Shown: positions 1 to 12,925 of the stretch, one piece after another
Numbering within the stretch: the first letter of the stretch is position 1
Layout: each line of letters opens with the position of its first letter
Origin: Chaenocephalus aceratus
Taxonomy: Eukaryota > Chordata > Actinopteri > Perciformes > Channichthyidae
Reading direction: 5' to 3'
Assembly: GCA_023974075.1 (NCBI GenBank)
Contig: CM043800.1
Location: forward strand, 39,801,313 to 39,865,312
Length of the DNA: 64,000 nucleotides
The notes under the pieces: generated by a model
Told to the model about the DNA's origin: nothing
The model's input: only the letters and a program-made list of their open reading frames with translations
Database searches by the model: none
Translations under genes and position numbers: made by a program

Positions 1-889
1 AGCAATCAAATGTAAAACAACAAAGTTATGATTGATGAAAGTAGTAAATCGGTCAGACAACAGGAGGGTTAAGCATATCCAGGTGATCATATCAGATGAT
101 ATTCAGTGGAATGAATGATCCATTTGTCTATTTTATGATAGCAATAATATGTACTAAAGAGGGCTTTAAAGTTATTCCTCTGGCAGCCATGTTGGAGGTC
201 TTTCAGTTCAACATCAGTAGGGGCTTCAAACTGCTGGCCACGTTTCTGCAAGTATTGCGTTCGAGAGCTGTCTTCAGAAGGTAATGGATTATTTCACAAC
301 CAACTGTTTCATCATGTATGACATGCTTTGAAGGTAAAAACTATTTGACCTCACTAAGACAGGTTGTTGTTGTTGTTGTTTTCCTATGTCACATCTGTAG
401 CTGAAGTCAACAGGGTTATTACTTGCAGGTTAATATTAAGGCTATAAGGTTTGAACAGCAAAGTCAAATGTCAATAAATACTTTATTAACGTTTACAGAA
501 AGCATTACAGTAATCACAGAAAAAGATCCTGTATCACGTGGTTGTCTGAAACCTTGTACTCTAGTTTTGTAAGAGCTTTGTTGTCTGTGGGTTCTTGGGT
601 TCGTCAATGTTGGAAAAAAGAAATGTTCCTCTACAAGGAAACAGTATTTAGATTTATAGCCAGCGACATGATGGTTGTGCAGAAATATGAACTGGTCCTG
701 CATGAAATATCTCTTCAACTATTGCAAGCGTTGCAATGGTTTGGGACATGTATGCTTCCTTTGAAAGGTCCCATGTCATGCTTTTCCGGTTATTACCCGT
801 CCCCTTGTTGTTATGAAGCTTTTTCTGCATGTAAACAGTCTGCAGAGTCACAAACCCTCAAAGTACACCCTGTAGCGAGTAAAACTCTA
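1..889. other. No gene recognised
   Basis: I see no coding exon, RNA gene or complete mobile element here. A short (TGT)n run lies near 363-380. The open frames on both strands are short, overlap each other and have no recognisable domain. Confidence 0.5.
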
Positions 890-1420
890 ACAATCAATCA
901 ATGTTTATTTATATAGCCCAATATCACAAATGTTACATTTGACTTCACAGTGTGAGAAGGTGCACTAAAACTTATCTACTAAATCTGTCCACATGCATTT
1001 AGAATATCAGTATGACAATACGACACCCTCTGTCCTTAGACCCTCTGTCCTTAGACCCTCACATCGTACAAGGAAAAACTTCCGGAGAAAACCCACAGTT
1101 TAAAGGGGAACATGGGAGAAACCTCAGGGAGAGCGACAGAGGAGGGATCCCTCTCCCAGGACGGACAGACGTGCAATAGATGCCGTGTGTAAATTGGAAA
1201 GATAATACATTTGCAACATAGGTAGTCCAGATGTTTGGAAATGCATGTGTGTATAATAGGAAGATGAATCCACGAGGATATCCATCCAGGACCGATGATC
1301 CAGGACCACAGCCACGACTCAAGATCCAGCGAGCCGTGTAGGACAGAGAGTGAATACACATTCTATACAGAGATGCTGTGAGAACCCAATGTGAGTTTGG
1401 AAAATTGCACAATGTAAATC
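890..1420. repeat. Dispersed teleost repeat, probably retroelement-derived
   Basis: It begins with a run of the type TGTTTATTTATATAGCCCAA, common at the ends of fish non-LTR repeats. A stretch then carries the phrase CCTCTGTCCTTAGA twice in tandem (about 1,026-1,058). Next come the phrases GGAGAAAACCCACAG and CAGGACGGACAGACGTGCAA, which I recognise as recurring in many fish genomes. Overlapping minus-strand frames of about 100 codons cover 1,051-1,412, but none has a domain I can name. The family is not assigned. Confidence 0.5.
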
Positions 1421-3664
1421 TATCTAGACCTCAACAATGGAATTATGATCAGTAGAAATAGCCATGACATGGGACCTTTAAAAGACCACTGAGTCTGATT
1501 GGCTTACAGCGCGGCTAGCATGGCTGTTCACACATGATTATGGTAATGTTTGTATTGACATAACACAAACAAATATGTTTCCTGTCAGCTGAAACCTAAA
1601 TCTAACATCAGTTTTAATAAAACATGGTATTAGCATCAAGATAAAACAGTAATCTTGATATTTGTCATCGGAAAGGTCACTAGTATTGGCCATCAGAGAT
1701 ATCCACAATAACCTGAACCTATGATAGTCAGTGAGATATTACTCTGTATGTTTAATGTTGATGTTTGAGATGAATTATTAATATCGAATGACACACTGCA
1801 TGTCAGACACTAATGTCAGCGAAGAGCATCACCACTTTGATGCTTCGACCTTTGTCAGGACATTAAAACCATAACAATAAGCACTATCTTGGTGTATTAT
1901 TAATGAACCTCCTTAATTAGGTCTCTTGTTCTTTGATAACTTTTTCCCCTCCTTTGTTCTCCATTCTGCTTTCTCTCCACTCTGCTTCCCTGCCCTGAGG
2001 TCATCGCTGTACAGCAGCTTCAACTCTGCGCTCAGTACACATTACGGGTCAGCTGTTGTGATGTAAGGTGTTCTTCTGCTCACAGACCAACAGTTTTCCG
2101 CTTCAGGTTCAACGATCGAGGCCCGACCGGCTGCTGAGACCACACGCCGAGGGTCATCAGGGCTGAAGAAACTCTTTGTGTTGTCAACAGCACTTCATCA
2201 GAGAAAGATACGGCTGACACAGACCTTCAGGCAGAGTTAATATCCTGTAAGTTAGTGATCTCTGTATCAACAAGCATGCACTTTACATAAGGATTAATCT
2301 AGCTAGGATATTGTCTTTCCCTCACATTCATTGTCCTGTGCTTTTAAACAGAAATAGAAGGAAGAAGAAAGAACAAGGCATACATAATTAATCCCCTAAG
2401 GTGAATTCATTTGTTCAACTCTGTTAATATACAGTTACGTTATATTTGATTTGATTTGATGTCTATGTGTTGTATGTCTTTTAAAAATTGACCTTGAGTC
2501 TGATGATGATGATGATAAATTATAATACACACATTCAGAGTCAGAATCAGAATACCTTTATTCCCACAGGTATTATTAACATTTGCATGTATTATAGCAA
2601 GAAAAGAGCCGAAGACAGCTTAATGTATAGCATGCATTAAAACATATTAAAGATACAGAGAGCCAGGTATATATTGCACAGTTATTAACGGCATATATAT
2701 ATATATTGCACATAATTGGTATTGCATTCACAAACAAGGGCATTGATGGTTTTAGGATCCATAGTTTGAGGCCCTTGAACAGTTGGCGGTTTGATGCCTT
2801 GCTCAAGAACACCTCAGCAGAGCCCAGGGGGTGGACTTGCAGCTATAATAAGACAAGATAAGAGCTACTTTATTGATCCCATTAGGGAAATGTTTGCGTT
2901 GCAGCAACATAAAAAACAACAAAACAAAACAAGGCATTGCACATAAGTAGAAATTAAAGAGTGGAAATACACCTTACTAGAATATAAACATCTCAAAATA
3001 GAATTAAAGCAGCATTACAAAGTAGAAAATACACAATAAAACACTATTGAAGGGCTTATTAGTCAAAACCACATCTATTTATAATTAGTTTTGGGCCGTG
3101 CAGGGACTTGAACCAGTGACCATCTACACATTTAGCTCCAGACTAACATAGACATTACATACATATTAGATCTCACCACAAGAGTACATCAGTTCATTAG
3201 CAGTCATTTAAAACTCTATTCATGTGTTTAAATTAACCAAAAAATAGTTGTAATGCTTAGATTGTGAAACTACGCTGTGGTTCCAGTTCTCAATTTCCAC
3301 CATTTCACTTTTGTAAGTCTTTTTTCTAAGTACCTCAACAGAAAGTAGATTACTGTGGGCCAAGCTGAATCCAATGTGTCAGCAAGTGAGCAGCTTCCCC
3401 TCCAGCGCGATATCAACTCTCTGCTGAGCATATATAATATATCCTTACAGTTAAGTCATATAGACAGAAGCCTTTATTGTAGCTTTTAAATTAATATTCG
3501 ATTACATTAGTTCAGTCAGGAGAGACGGTTTTGATGTAAGAATATATATGTATTGCCAGGAATACACAAATGAATGTAATGGAGTTTTGGCGATTAGGCC
3601 CCGTTGTGCAGGAGTATCATTCGGGAGAGGAGAACCGATCTGATGAAACCCCCGGGGTCTAGAC
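1421..3664. other. Intergenic, with two LINE/SINE-like tails
   Basis: No gene is seen. Two short segments look like 3' tails of L2-type LINEs or their SINEs. One is at 2,535-2,580 (tract AGAATCAGAATACC then TTTATTCC). The other is at 2,841-2,900 (AGACAAGATAAGAGCTAC then TTTATTGATCCCATTAGGG), in the antisense direction. A short AT tract lies near 2,694-2,706. The rest is AT-rich sequence with no visible structure. Confidence 0.45.
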
Positions 3665-5866
3665 ACTGGTGGTGTTGAATGGGTAGTTGGAGTCGGTCTG
3701 AAGGGGAGGGGCTTAGCTTGACCCTGGTGGTGGTGAATGGATAGTTGGGTCGGTCTGAAGGGGAGTGGCTTAGCTTGACCCTGGTGGTGGTGAATGGATA
3801 GTTGTGGTCGGTCTGAAGGGGAGTGGCTTAGCTTGACCCTGGTGGTGGTGAATGGATAGTTGTGGTCGGTCTGAAGGGGAGGGGCTTAGCTTGACCCTGG
3901 TGGTGGTGAATGGATAGTTGGGGTCGGTCTGAAGGGGAGGGGCTTAGCTTGACCCTGGTGGTGGTGAATGGGTAGTTGTGGTCGGTCTGAAGGGGAGGGG
4001 CTTAGCTTGACCCTGGTGGTGGTGAATGGGTAGTTGTGGTCGGTCTGAAGGGGAGTGGCTTAGCTTGACCCTGGTGGTAGTGAATGGATAGTTGGGTCGG
4101 TCTGAAGGGGAGTGGCTTAGCTTGACCCTGGTGGTGGTGAATGGATAGTTGGGGTCAGTCTGAAGGGGAGGGGCTTAGCTTGTCCCTGGTGGTGGTGAAT
4201 GGATAGTTGGAGTCGGTCTGAAGGGGAGTGGCTTAGCTTGACCCTGATGGTGGTGAATGGATAGTTGGGGTCGGTCTGAAGGGGAGGGGCTTAGCTTGAC
4301 CCTGGTGGTGGTGAATGGATAGTTGGGTCGGTCTGAAGGAGAGGGGCTTAGCTTGACCCTGGTGGTGGTGAATGGATAGTTGGGGTCGGTCTGAAGGGGA
4401 GGGGCTTAGCTTGACCCTGGTGGTGGTGAATGGATAGTTGGGTCGGTCTGAAGGGGAGTGGCTTAGCTTGACCCTGATGGTGGTGAATGGATAGTTGGCG
4501 TCGGTCTGAAGGGGAGGGGCTTAGCTTGACCCTGGTGGTGGTGAATGGATAGTTGGGTTCGGTCTGAAGGGGAGTGGCTTAGCTTGACCCTGGTGGTGGT
4601 GAATGGGTAGTTGGGTCGGTCTGAAGGGGAGTGGCTTAGCTTGACCCTGATGGTGCTGAATGGATAGTTGGCGTCGGTCTGAAGGGGAGGGGCTTAGCTT
4701 GACCCTGGTGGTGGTGAATGGATAGTTGTGGTCGGTCTGAAGGGGAGTGGCTTAGCTTGACCCTGGTGGTGGTGAATGGATAGTTGTGGTCGGTCTGAAG
4801 GGGAGGGGCTTAGCTTGACCCTGGTGGTGGTGAATGGATAGTTGGGGTCGGTCTGAAGGGGAGGGGCTTAGCTTGACCCTGGTGGTGGTGAATGGGTAGT
4901 TGTGGTCGGTCTGAAGGGGAGGGGCTTAGCTTGACCCTGGTGGTGGTGAATGGGTAGTTGTGGTCGGTCTGAAGGGGAGTGGCTTAGCTTGACCCTGGTG
5001 GTAGTGAATGGATAGTTGGGTCGGTCTGAAGGGGAGTGGCTTAGCTTGACCCTGGTGGTGGTGAATGGATAGTTGGGGTCAGTCTGAAGGGGAGGGGCTT
5101 AGCTTGTCCCTGGTGGTGGTGAATGGATAGTTGGGTCGGTCTGAAGGGGAGTGGCTTAGCTTGACCCTGGTGGTGGTGAATGGATAGTTGGAGTCGGTCT
5201 GAAGGGGAGTGGCTTAGCTTGACCCTGATGGTGGTGAATGGATAGTTGGGGTCGGTCTGAAGGGGAGGGGCTTAGCTTGTCCCTGGTGGTGGTGAATGGA
5301 TAGTTGGAGTCGGTCTGAAGGGGAGTGGCTTAGCTTGACCCTGATGGTGGTGAATGGATAGTTGGGGTCGGTCTGAAGGGGAGGGGCTTAGCTTGACCCT
5401 GGTGGTGGTGAATGGATAGTTGGGTCGGTCTGAAGGAGAGGGGCTTAGCTTGACCCTGGTGGTGGTGAATGGATAGTTGGGGTCGGTCTGAAGGGGAGGG
5501 GCTTAGCTTGACCCTGGTGGTGGTGAATGGATAGTTGGGTCGGTCTGAAGGGGAGTGGCTTAGCTTGACCCTGATGGTGGTGAATGGATAGTTGGCGTCG
5601 GTCTGAAGGGGAGGGGCTTAGCTTGACCCTGGTGGTGGTGAATGGATAGTTGGGTTCGGTCTGAAGGGGAGTGGCTTAGCTTGACCCTGGTGGTGGTGAA
5701 TGGGTAGTTGGGTCGGTCTGAAGGGGAGTGGCTTAGCTTGACCCTGATGGTGCTGAATGGATAGTTGGCGTCGGTCTGAAGGGGAGGGGCTTAGCTTGAC
5801 CCTGGTGGTGGTGAATGGATAGTTGGGTTCGGTCTGAAGGGGAGGGGCTTAGCTTGACCCTGGATT
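3665..5866. repeat. 38-copy, 58-bp minisatellite
   Basis: A unit of 57-58 bp repeats head to tail. It has the core GGCTTAGCTTGACCCTGG, then a GTGGTGGTGAATGG block, and then GATAGTTGG before the next GTCGGTCTGAAGG. I counted 38 occurrences of the TTAGCTTG core from 3,713 to 5,849, a mean spacing of about 57.8 bp. Variants fall into a few classes: GAGTGGC against GAGGGGC, TTGTCCC against TTGACCC, CTGATGG against CTGGTGG, and GGGTC, GGCGTC or TGTGGTC in the spacer. The order of variants is itself repeated. The array ends abruptly in a partial unit at CCCTGGATTCAG. It is non-coding: the unit length is not a fixed multiple of three and no long frame runs through. Confidence 0.97.
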
Positions 5867-7585
5867 CAGAGGGACAGGAGGTGAAAAGGGGGGTGAGGAG
5901 GGTTGCGTCGAGTCACCTGAAATGACAACTGTCAGAGGGGAGAGCAGATTGAAAAGGGTTAGCGGAGCGCTATGATAGGCTTGTGGGAAGAGAGCAAAGT
6001 GATTGGTTAAGCTGGGGAGTGAGGCCCCCGATCACCTATTGAGAGGAGAGAGAGTAGTAACATGGAAATAGTAAATGAATGAGAAAAGACGGTCTTCCTG
6101 GTTGAACTTGCGCTGAGCTTCATCTACTTTATTAATCCCAAATTTCTAGACTATACTGTAATATACTAACCTAATACCAAAAGTAAATAAACACAGGATA
6201 CATTAGACAAGTGTCCAAGTTGTAAATATTTTAAAAAAAACATTTAAATACAATGAGAGTTCCAGTACAATATGTACAAATTACTCTGGGTTATTGACAG
6301 CGGAAAACAGGGAAATATGGTTAAACTAAAAAATATATATACATAGGAATCAGTTTAATTTCACTTTATAAAACAACATTTTAGAAACAGCTGTGTGTAT
6401 GGTCTGCAGTTTCTTCCAGCGATAAACATTCAATGATTGTACATCCTGTGATGTCAGTGTTATAGTTTTATAACACATTGAAAAAAGTGTAGAAAAGATA
6501 ATAATTTCTATGTAAATACTGTTGTATTTTACAATATTTTTTATTATTTTTAATATGTATCTAGTTCTCTATTTGTGCTTCGAATCTGTATTTTACTTTT
6601 ATGTATGCACCCCGACATCAAGTCAAATTCCTCATACGTCTCAACCTGCCTGGAGATAAACCTGTTTCTGATTTCTGAAGTAAACATAAACAAACTAATT
6701 GAATTAAGGTGTTATCTGATGCCGCAGCAGGGCGACTGTTAATAGGAGACCTTCCTTCCGGCTCAATTATTCCACACACACCGAGTAAAGTCATTAGCCT
6801 AATGTTTACAGTATGTCATCTGAAGGCTGTATGGATTACTGATGAGCTTTTCACTTACTGCTCTGCGTGACGCTTGTGAACGATTCCACGCTGCCAGGAC
6901 TCAAACCGAGGACACGAATGATACAAAAGTTATGTGTCGTATCAGACTTTTTCCAAGTTGAGGTCAAGCAGCACTTAATCAGGAGGTAAATCAGCGCCAG
7001 AGTTGGTATCCTGTGGCGTTGGTTCCCATTATGCAGACTGACAGCGGTGGGAAATCTTCTGCAATAACGGCGAGCTGTGCAGATGTACGGTAATTAGCCC
7101 ATCCGCTTATAATAGCTTAACGATTACTGGCATGTCGCCATTTCTTATGCAGGAGATTTGCTTTGTTGACTCATTTGGGAGGAAAGCGATATGAGATTTT
7201 TATGCAATTACTCATCATTAGGATTTGGGTGTACTGTAGTTGAATCTTATGAAGGCTTACCCAGGAGGAAGATTAGGGCGGAAATTGTTTTTGTTTTGTT
7301 TTTTCCAGACAAAGTAATATGTGTGAGGGTGAAACAAATGGGAGAGGGATGTTTGTGTTGTTGGTTGGTTAGGTTGCAGGTGTTAATAACTCAGTGTTTA
7401 AAGCTTTATTAACAGAACTGCAGACTGAGCCGTGATTGGCTGTTACTATTTTCTGTGCATTTTATCAATGAATAAACAACTAAAGCTGAATTAAAGTTAC
7501 TGATAATCTTCTAAAAGTTATTTATCTTTATCAGACATTTTGTTACATAAGGAGATTTTGCACTTATCACATTTAAAACTAATAT
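5867..7585. other. Intergenic, nothing recognised beyond a LINE-like tail
   Basis: A phrase CTACTTTATTAATCCC near 6,124-6,140 resembles the antisense 3' end of an L2-type LINE. The rest is AT-rich, with no coding or RNA gene that I can support. The 73-codon frame starting at 7,191 has no domain or splice context. Confidence 0.4.
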
Positions 7586-7593
7586 AGTTTACA

Positions 7594-8514
7594 GCAGGCG
7601 TTTTCAAAGTGTGGGAAGGTGAGCCTCCCCTCAGAGAACATAAGAACAGCCGCGCCCCCCCTCCCAATTATTATTGCTATTATTATTAATGTTGTTGTTG
7701 TTGTTGCTATAATGCAGAGGTATTCAATTGCATTTCAAAGAGGTCCAGTAAGAGAACATGTCATTAAATGCACTGTTTCTCTCCTCTTGCCTCGTCTCTG
7801 TGTGCATGTTTGAATCTACCGTGCTGACTCACTGACTGCACCAATTTGATTGGCTGAGTAGCGTCACCTCCTTAAAACATTAAACAACAACTTTTTAAAA
7901 CCCTTTTATCTTTATGTTTTAAACATTTTTTTTTAACATTTCCAACATCGTGGATAAATCCTTATATGCTCCCGGCAACACACTGAATGTCAACTTTGCC
8001 TTCTCGTTACACTCACCCCTACTTTAGTGGGAACAACGAGTCTGCGTCTTTGATGCACACAGGCGGATAATGCAGGGATGCAATGTAGACAGGAATAAAC
8101 ACAGATCACCCTCTGGCTGCAGCCTTCACCGGTACTTGCTTTCGATCAAAGTAAGTATTATTAAAATGAAAATAAAGGGCGGTGAACGGCCGGCTCGGTT
8201 CGCTGACGACCGGCCGTTCTGTGATTCTCCAGAACACACAGATGGCCAGTCCGCCCTTGCCAGGACCGGTCCATTAAAATCCTAGCTTCAAATAATCGTG
8301 GTCATACTTCCTCTGTTTTCTGCCAGGCGCCGTCTCCTCTCTCACTTTAGGTAACTTCACTAAAAATCGATCCACGTTGCCGCTCACATAAAGTTAGCTG
8401 AAGTTAACTAGCTAGATTTTACTGTTTCTTGTAATTTTTTTCTCACGCTGCGCCTCCCCTGAACTCTCTGGCGCCCCCCCCCGAGGAGGCGCGCCACACA
8501 CTTTGAAAACTGCT
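7594..8514. mobile_element. Non-autonomous hAT-type DNA transposon, 921 bp
   Basis: The ends are inverted: GCAGGCGTTTTCAAAGTGTG on the left and CACACTTTGAAAACTGCT on the right. They are flanked by near-identical 8-bp direct repeats, AGTTTACA (7,586-7,593) and GGTTTACA (8,515-8,522). An 8-bp target duplication and a CAG-like end are typical of the hAT superfamily. Inside are a short (TTG)n/(ATT)n stretch and C-rich tracts near both ends. There is no transposase reading frame, so it would have depended on an autonomous relative. Confidence 0.75.
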
Positions 8515-8522
8515 GGTTTACA

Positions 8523-10790
8523 GCATGGCGTAGGCTAACATAATGCTAACAGTTAAGGAAAATTAAAGCACCCTTTTCCTGCTGATCCAGACCAACTTTA
8601 AATATATTTAGCTTTACGTTTTTAAGCTACATTTTCCTAAACAATGTCTATTTGGTGATGAAAGCAAAAAGCAAAACACTAATAAAATACAGCATCAAGT
8701 AAGCTAACCCAACATCAATGCAAAGTTGCAAAAAATACATATATATATCTTTTTTTTATCACTTTTCCCGCTGCTTTATACCAAATGTATATTTCTCAGC
8801 AAATACAATCATACAAATTATTTTCAGCCTTTTGTTTTGAGTTTTCTGGCTTTATTTCTTTTAATTTATCATATTTGAGTCGACAGTCATCATGAGACAG
8901 CTTTAGGTGTAAAGCCTTAAGTCAACAGCTGGAAAACAAGTATCTGAGCTTTGTTAAGTGCCTCCATAAACATTCATCTGTTGTCATCTTGCAATGTACT
9001 TACTCATCTAAATAGTTATCACTGTAATAAACAGTATTTAGTTTCATCTTACTGTACAATATTTAATTTTAAATTCTGTTCTTGTATATATCATATTCTA
9101 TATAGACTTCTTGCACTATTTTTTCATTTGTATTTTATTATATATGTTGCAACGTTGGAGGAGCTCGGGTCATAAGAATTTGATTGCCACATCTACACTG
9201 TAGCTTTGTGCATATGACATTAAAACCTCTACAACTGGAATACAGTCTGAAGTCTCGTGGGATGATGAATTGTTCTAAACCGTGTGAAAAGTAGGTTTTT
9301 CAAGTTGTTCAAACAGAATTTAAAGTACTGCATTGAAATGTCCGAGTCATCACTATATCATTCACACTGTGGATTCCTATCTGAAAGCTTTCCTCAATGC
9401 TCATTAGAACTAAATCTTCTGGATATCTGAAGGACATTTGTTTGCGTTCCCCTCACAGTCTTGCTATTTCCGTCAGTTTAATACGCCAGATGGCTATTAA
9501 TACTACGATACCCAGAAGGCTCAGCCACTGTTGCTATGGAGAAGAAGTCATTCCAAAAGAGGATCAAAGCAAAGCTGTTATGAAAATTGTAATTAGAAAC
9601 AAAACATGTCCGTATTCTTCCAAAATAATCTGTAAGTGAACTGAATGCTGCCGAATATGAATCAATTATTAATTCAAACTTCATTGTTTTCCGGTCGCAA
9701 TAACACACACAACATTTTAGCTATTTCTTTAACACACTTTCTCATCTTGTGTACAGATAATTCAACCGTAAGAGTTTCATCTCCATCTGTCAATGAAGAA
9801 AAATGATGAGAAGATAATTTGGAAATACCTAAATTAACTCCTTCAACCTCCCAACAATACTTTTATATGACTGAGACGTATCAGTTTAAGTTTAATATCT
9901 CCAAATCACTCCTTCCGGGGATGTGCTCTTAATATAACGTTGGATCGACAACTGATGATTCTAAATTGAAGTCAATCTACATTAGAAATACGTGTGTGTT
10001 GCAAGTGAAGGCCTCGGCCTCATTCACACTATATTAATATATAATTAGTACTTTAGTCACACCATGCATCCATTTAGATTGAATAATTGGAAATGAATAA
10101 TTCTGAAATGCTGCCAAAGAGCTTTTATGAAGTAATTATTTTCTCTTTACGCCCATAGAGAAATACTCTGGAATGAAATTGTGGCAGAGAACAAACTGAA
10201 ATGACTTTCCCTCAGGACAGTATTTTAACAATCCTCACTCTCCCCCCTGTTCATCTGTGTTTTCGACAAATGATGTCTCTGACTTTATTCCCTCCACAAA
10301 ACCTCTCTGAGCCGCACACTGTGGCCTCGGCTGTGACGGAGCACGCACGCACGCACTCACGCACACACACACACACACCACCAGAATGTTGATACCGCTG
10401 CACATTACTGTTGAATAATGTCATAAAATCACTGCTCGTGTTTTTATAACCGCATTTGGCTGTTGCTGCAGATATTAAGCAGTCAGCCTGGAGGCAGACA
10501 TATTGCCTGAGCTGCAGAGGAAGAGGATGACTCCTAATACAAATGTACCCTCCCAATGTCACCTACTGTTTGGACAAATAATCCTTTTCCATGGTGTGTC
10601 CCGGTGCAATCACGTCAGAACGCTTGAGATATTGACGCAGGACGGAAAATGCCATGCATGACAAATATTGATCCGGCGGACGTGTTATCAATAAGCCGTG
10701 ATTAGAGGAAGAAAAAGTCAGGTGAAGCACACGAAGGCTTATCCACTCAGTGATGTGGCTGCAATCCAAAGCATGTTGGGTCTATGTTTA

Positions 10791-10827
<37 letters not shown>

Positions 10828-11407
10828 GATAACGTCAAACACTGAGACACACACGCAGTGGCGGTGACCCTGGAATGAGATCACAGCGACACAAACAATG
10901 ACACAGCACACAGGTGCAAACAAAGGCAATTTAATGTTGCGCCCTCAATCAGATCTATGCACGAGATAAGGATCGGTGTACACACACAGAGGAGCCGCTC
11001 GATCCCTGACAATGGCACCGTGACCTTTCAGAGAAACATTCCTCACACACCGAAGCAGCAGAGATGATGTGCGGCTGCTCGGGATGAAGAGGGATTAGTG
11101 CTCTGCTAATCAAATGGAAGAGCAGAAGAATTGTATTAGGTGGGAGAAATAATTGAGTTAGTGGAGCTATTGAAGGACACCGGCGGCTACAGCTGAGGCT
11201 CAATGCTGAGTACAGTGAGGCACAAACATGGTGTCCTTTGTTTCAACACACAAACACCGCTCACTCACAAAGAAACAACTGTTTCCAACTCACTCATCAA
11301 TACAGACTTCAAAGCAAACACATGCAGCCTTTTGAATCAAATTACGCTTTTTCGTCAACATTTAGAGGGAAGACTCTCATTTCTTATCCGTTAACTATGA
11401 AAATACC
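8523..11407. other. Intergenic with CA microsatellites
   Basis: No gene is recognised. Simple repeats are a (CGCA)/(CA)n block at about 10,341-10,379 and a pure (CA)n block at about 10,791-10,822. Several of the longer frames around 10,250-10,930 read straight through these CA tracts and are not credible genes. An AT-rich stretch covers 8,700-9,150. Confidence 0.5.
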
Positions 11408-11867
11408 AACACAGTCTCACGGCATTTCGTGTTATAGTCACGAAATTAATCTATTGATTCTTGTTCACCAACACGATTTCGCATTTTTTTTAAAAGCAAT
11501 GTAAATAATAACAAATTAGAAGGAAAAACAGATTAAAAAATACAGATTTCAGCATTCTGAAGCTCTGAGCCATTTCTTTTCCTCGCGGACGGCAAAAAAA
11601 CTCAGACATTATACAATTTAAAATAAAAGGGTTAGGCTTAGGGTACAATATTGAGTAAGAAAATGTTTTTATGAACCACACAGCTTCTGGTCTTCCAAGA
11701 CCCGACCGGACAAAAAGACGTGGTGCAGGCACGAAACATACCAATAGAAACACATTGCTTTTAAAACCGTTCTTTGTGACACGAAAAAAATGCGAACATT
11801 GGTGAACACGAATCAATAGATTAAATTAATTTCGTGACTATAACACGAAATGCCGTGAGACTGGGTT
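11408..11867. mobile_element. Short inverted-repeat DNA element (MITE), about 460 bp
   Basis: The ends form a long inverted repeat of roughly 80 bp. Both contain AGTCTCACGGCATTTCGTG, the phrase TATAGTCACGAAATTAAT, and AATCTATTGATTC, followed by a sequence reading toward a TTCGCATTTTTTT tract. The right arm has a few extra bases (AATTTAAT) relative to the left. The inside is AT-rich and carries no transposase. I could not find a clean target duplication, so the superfamily is left open. Confidence 0.75.
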
Positions 11868-12067
11868 GAAACTACAGCCAGTATATTTAGCTTAGCATAC
11901 AGACTGGAAACAGCTATCATGAGGCTGTTGAGAGATAACAAAAGCCACCTACAAGAACATCTAAAGCTCGCTAGTGTTGTTTGATATGTACAAAAGCCAA
12001 AGTGTATAAACATAAAGTGGAGGTTTCAACTTTTTTTAATCAGTCCCTTCTGAAGTCTCCACCTTGC

Positions 12068-12487
12068 TGTCACACTCCTAGGTTTATGTCACGGTTTTAG
12101 TGTTGTCTGTCTGGTTATGGGTTTTGTAAGTCTGTTCATTCAGTGTTTTGTCTGGTCCTCCTCCCTGTCGTTAGTTTCCCTGGTGTGTCTGATTGTCTGA
12201 TTGTCTGATTGTGTTCACCTGTTGCCCTTGTGTTTCTCCCTCCCCTGCCCAGCTGTGTCTTGTCCTGTGATTACCCTTCTGTGTATTTAGTCTTCCCCTG
12301 TGTTCCATGTCGGTTCATTGTTTGTCTCTCCTGTTTTCCCTCCATGTTTCCACGGTCCGTGTTCCTTGTGCTGCTCGTTTTTTTTTTTGGATACTGCCTT
12401 TTTGACACAGCTTTTATTATTTAATAAAGCTCGCTTTTTGTTAAATTCTGCATTTGGGTCCTACCTTTTCCACGCATCCTGACACTT
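12068..12487 (+). repeat. Retroelement-derived segment, possible solo LTR or 3' end
   Basis: A T/C-rich stretch starts TGTCACGG and ends CCTGACA. It carries an AATAAAGC polyadenylation-like signal near 12,422 and a run of T at about 12,379-12,388. A TGATTGTC phrase is tandemly repeated at about 12,188-12,210. The TG...CA limits and the signal fit a solo LTR, but no matching 5-bp flanking repeat is visible. It could equally be the 3' end of a non-LTR element. Confidence 0.4.
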
Positions 12488-12925
12488 GCATGTAAAAAGA
12501 GAACTGGATACAGCGTTGGAGGCGGGCCCCGTTCATTCCTATGAAGGTTACTCAGTGGCGCATGAAGACAAAATGGCATTACACTTGGTTATAAAAATAC
12601 TCGGGGTCATAGAACATCCGCAACGTCATGGCTTGTAGGGCTTAGTCAAATGAATGGAGAAGGAACATAAGTCTTAGATTTGAATGCATAACGAAACACT
12701 TGGGGTCTTATAATTTTAAACAAGGGATATAAAAGTGTTCATACTGGGTAGTACATTTAGCTAAAATATCCGCTATACAACAGACGTCTCTTTCCTTAAT
12801 GTAAGTCAATGGTAAAAAGTATAGGGCCAAATGACATCACAGACTGATACAGAAGTTGTAGTACCAGTGTTTGGCCACCAGAATACTTTGCACTTCCTGG
12901 GATACTGGATTAAAATAAATCATGG
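12488..12925. repeat. Dispersed repeat shared with 30,585-30,880
   Basis: The segment containing ACTGGGTAGT, CTCTTTCC, AATGTAAGTCAATG and GCACTTCCTGGG is present again, diverged but in the same order, at about 30,700-30,880. Two copies about 18 kb apart mark it as an interspersed repeat. No coding potential or terminal structure was identified. Confidence 0.6.

Noticed and set aside
542..916. 124-codon frame as a gene
   Set aside because: No domain, no splice or promoter context, runs into a dispersed repeat, and the opposite strand has similar frames.
3665..5866. CRISPR-like array
   Set aside because: The whole 58-bp unit repeats without unique spacers, in an animal genome; it is a minisatellite.
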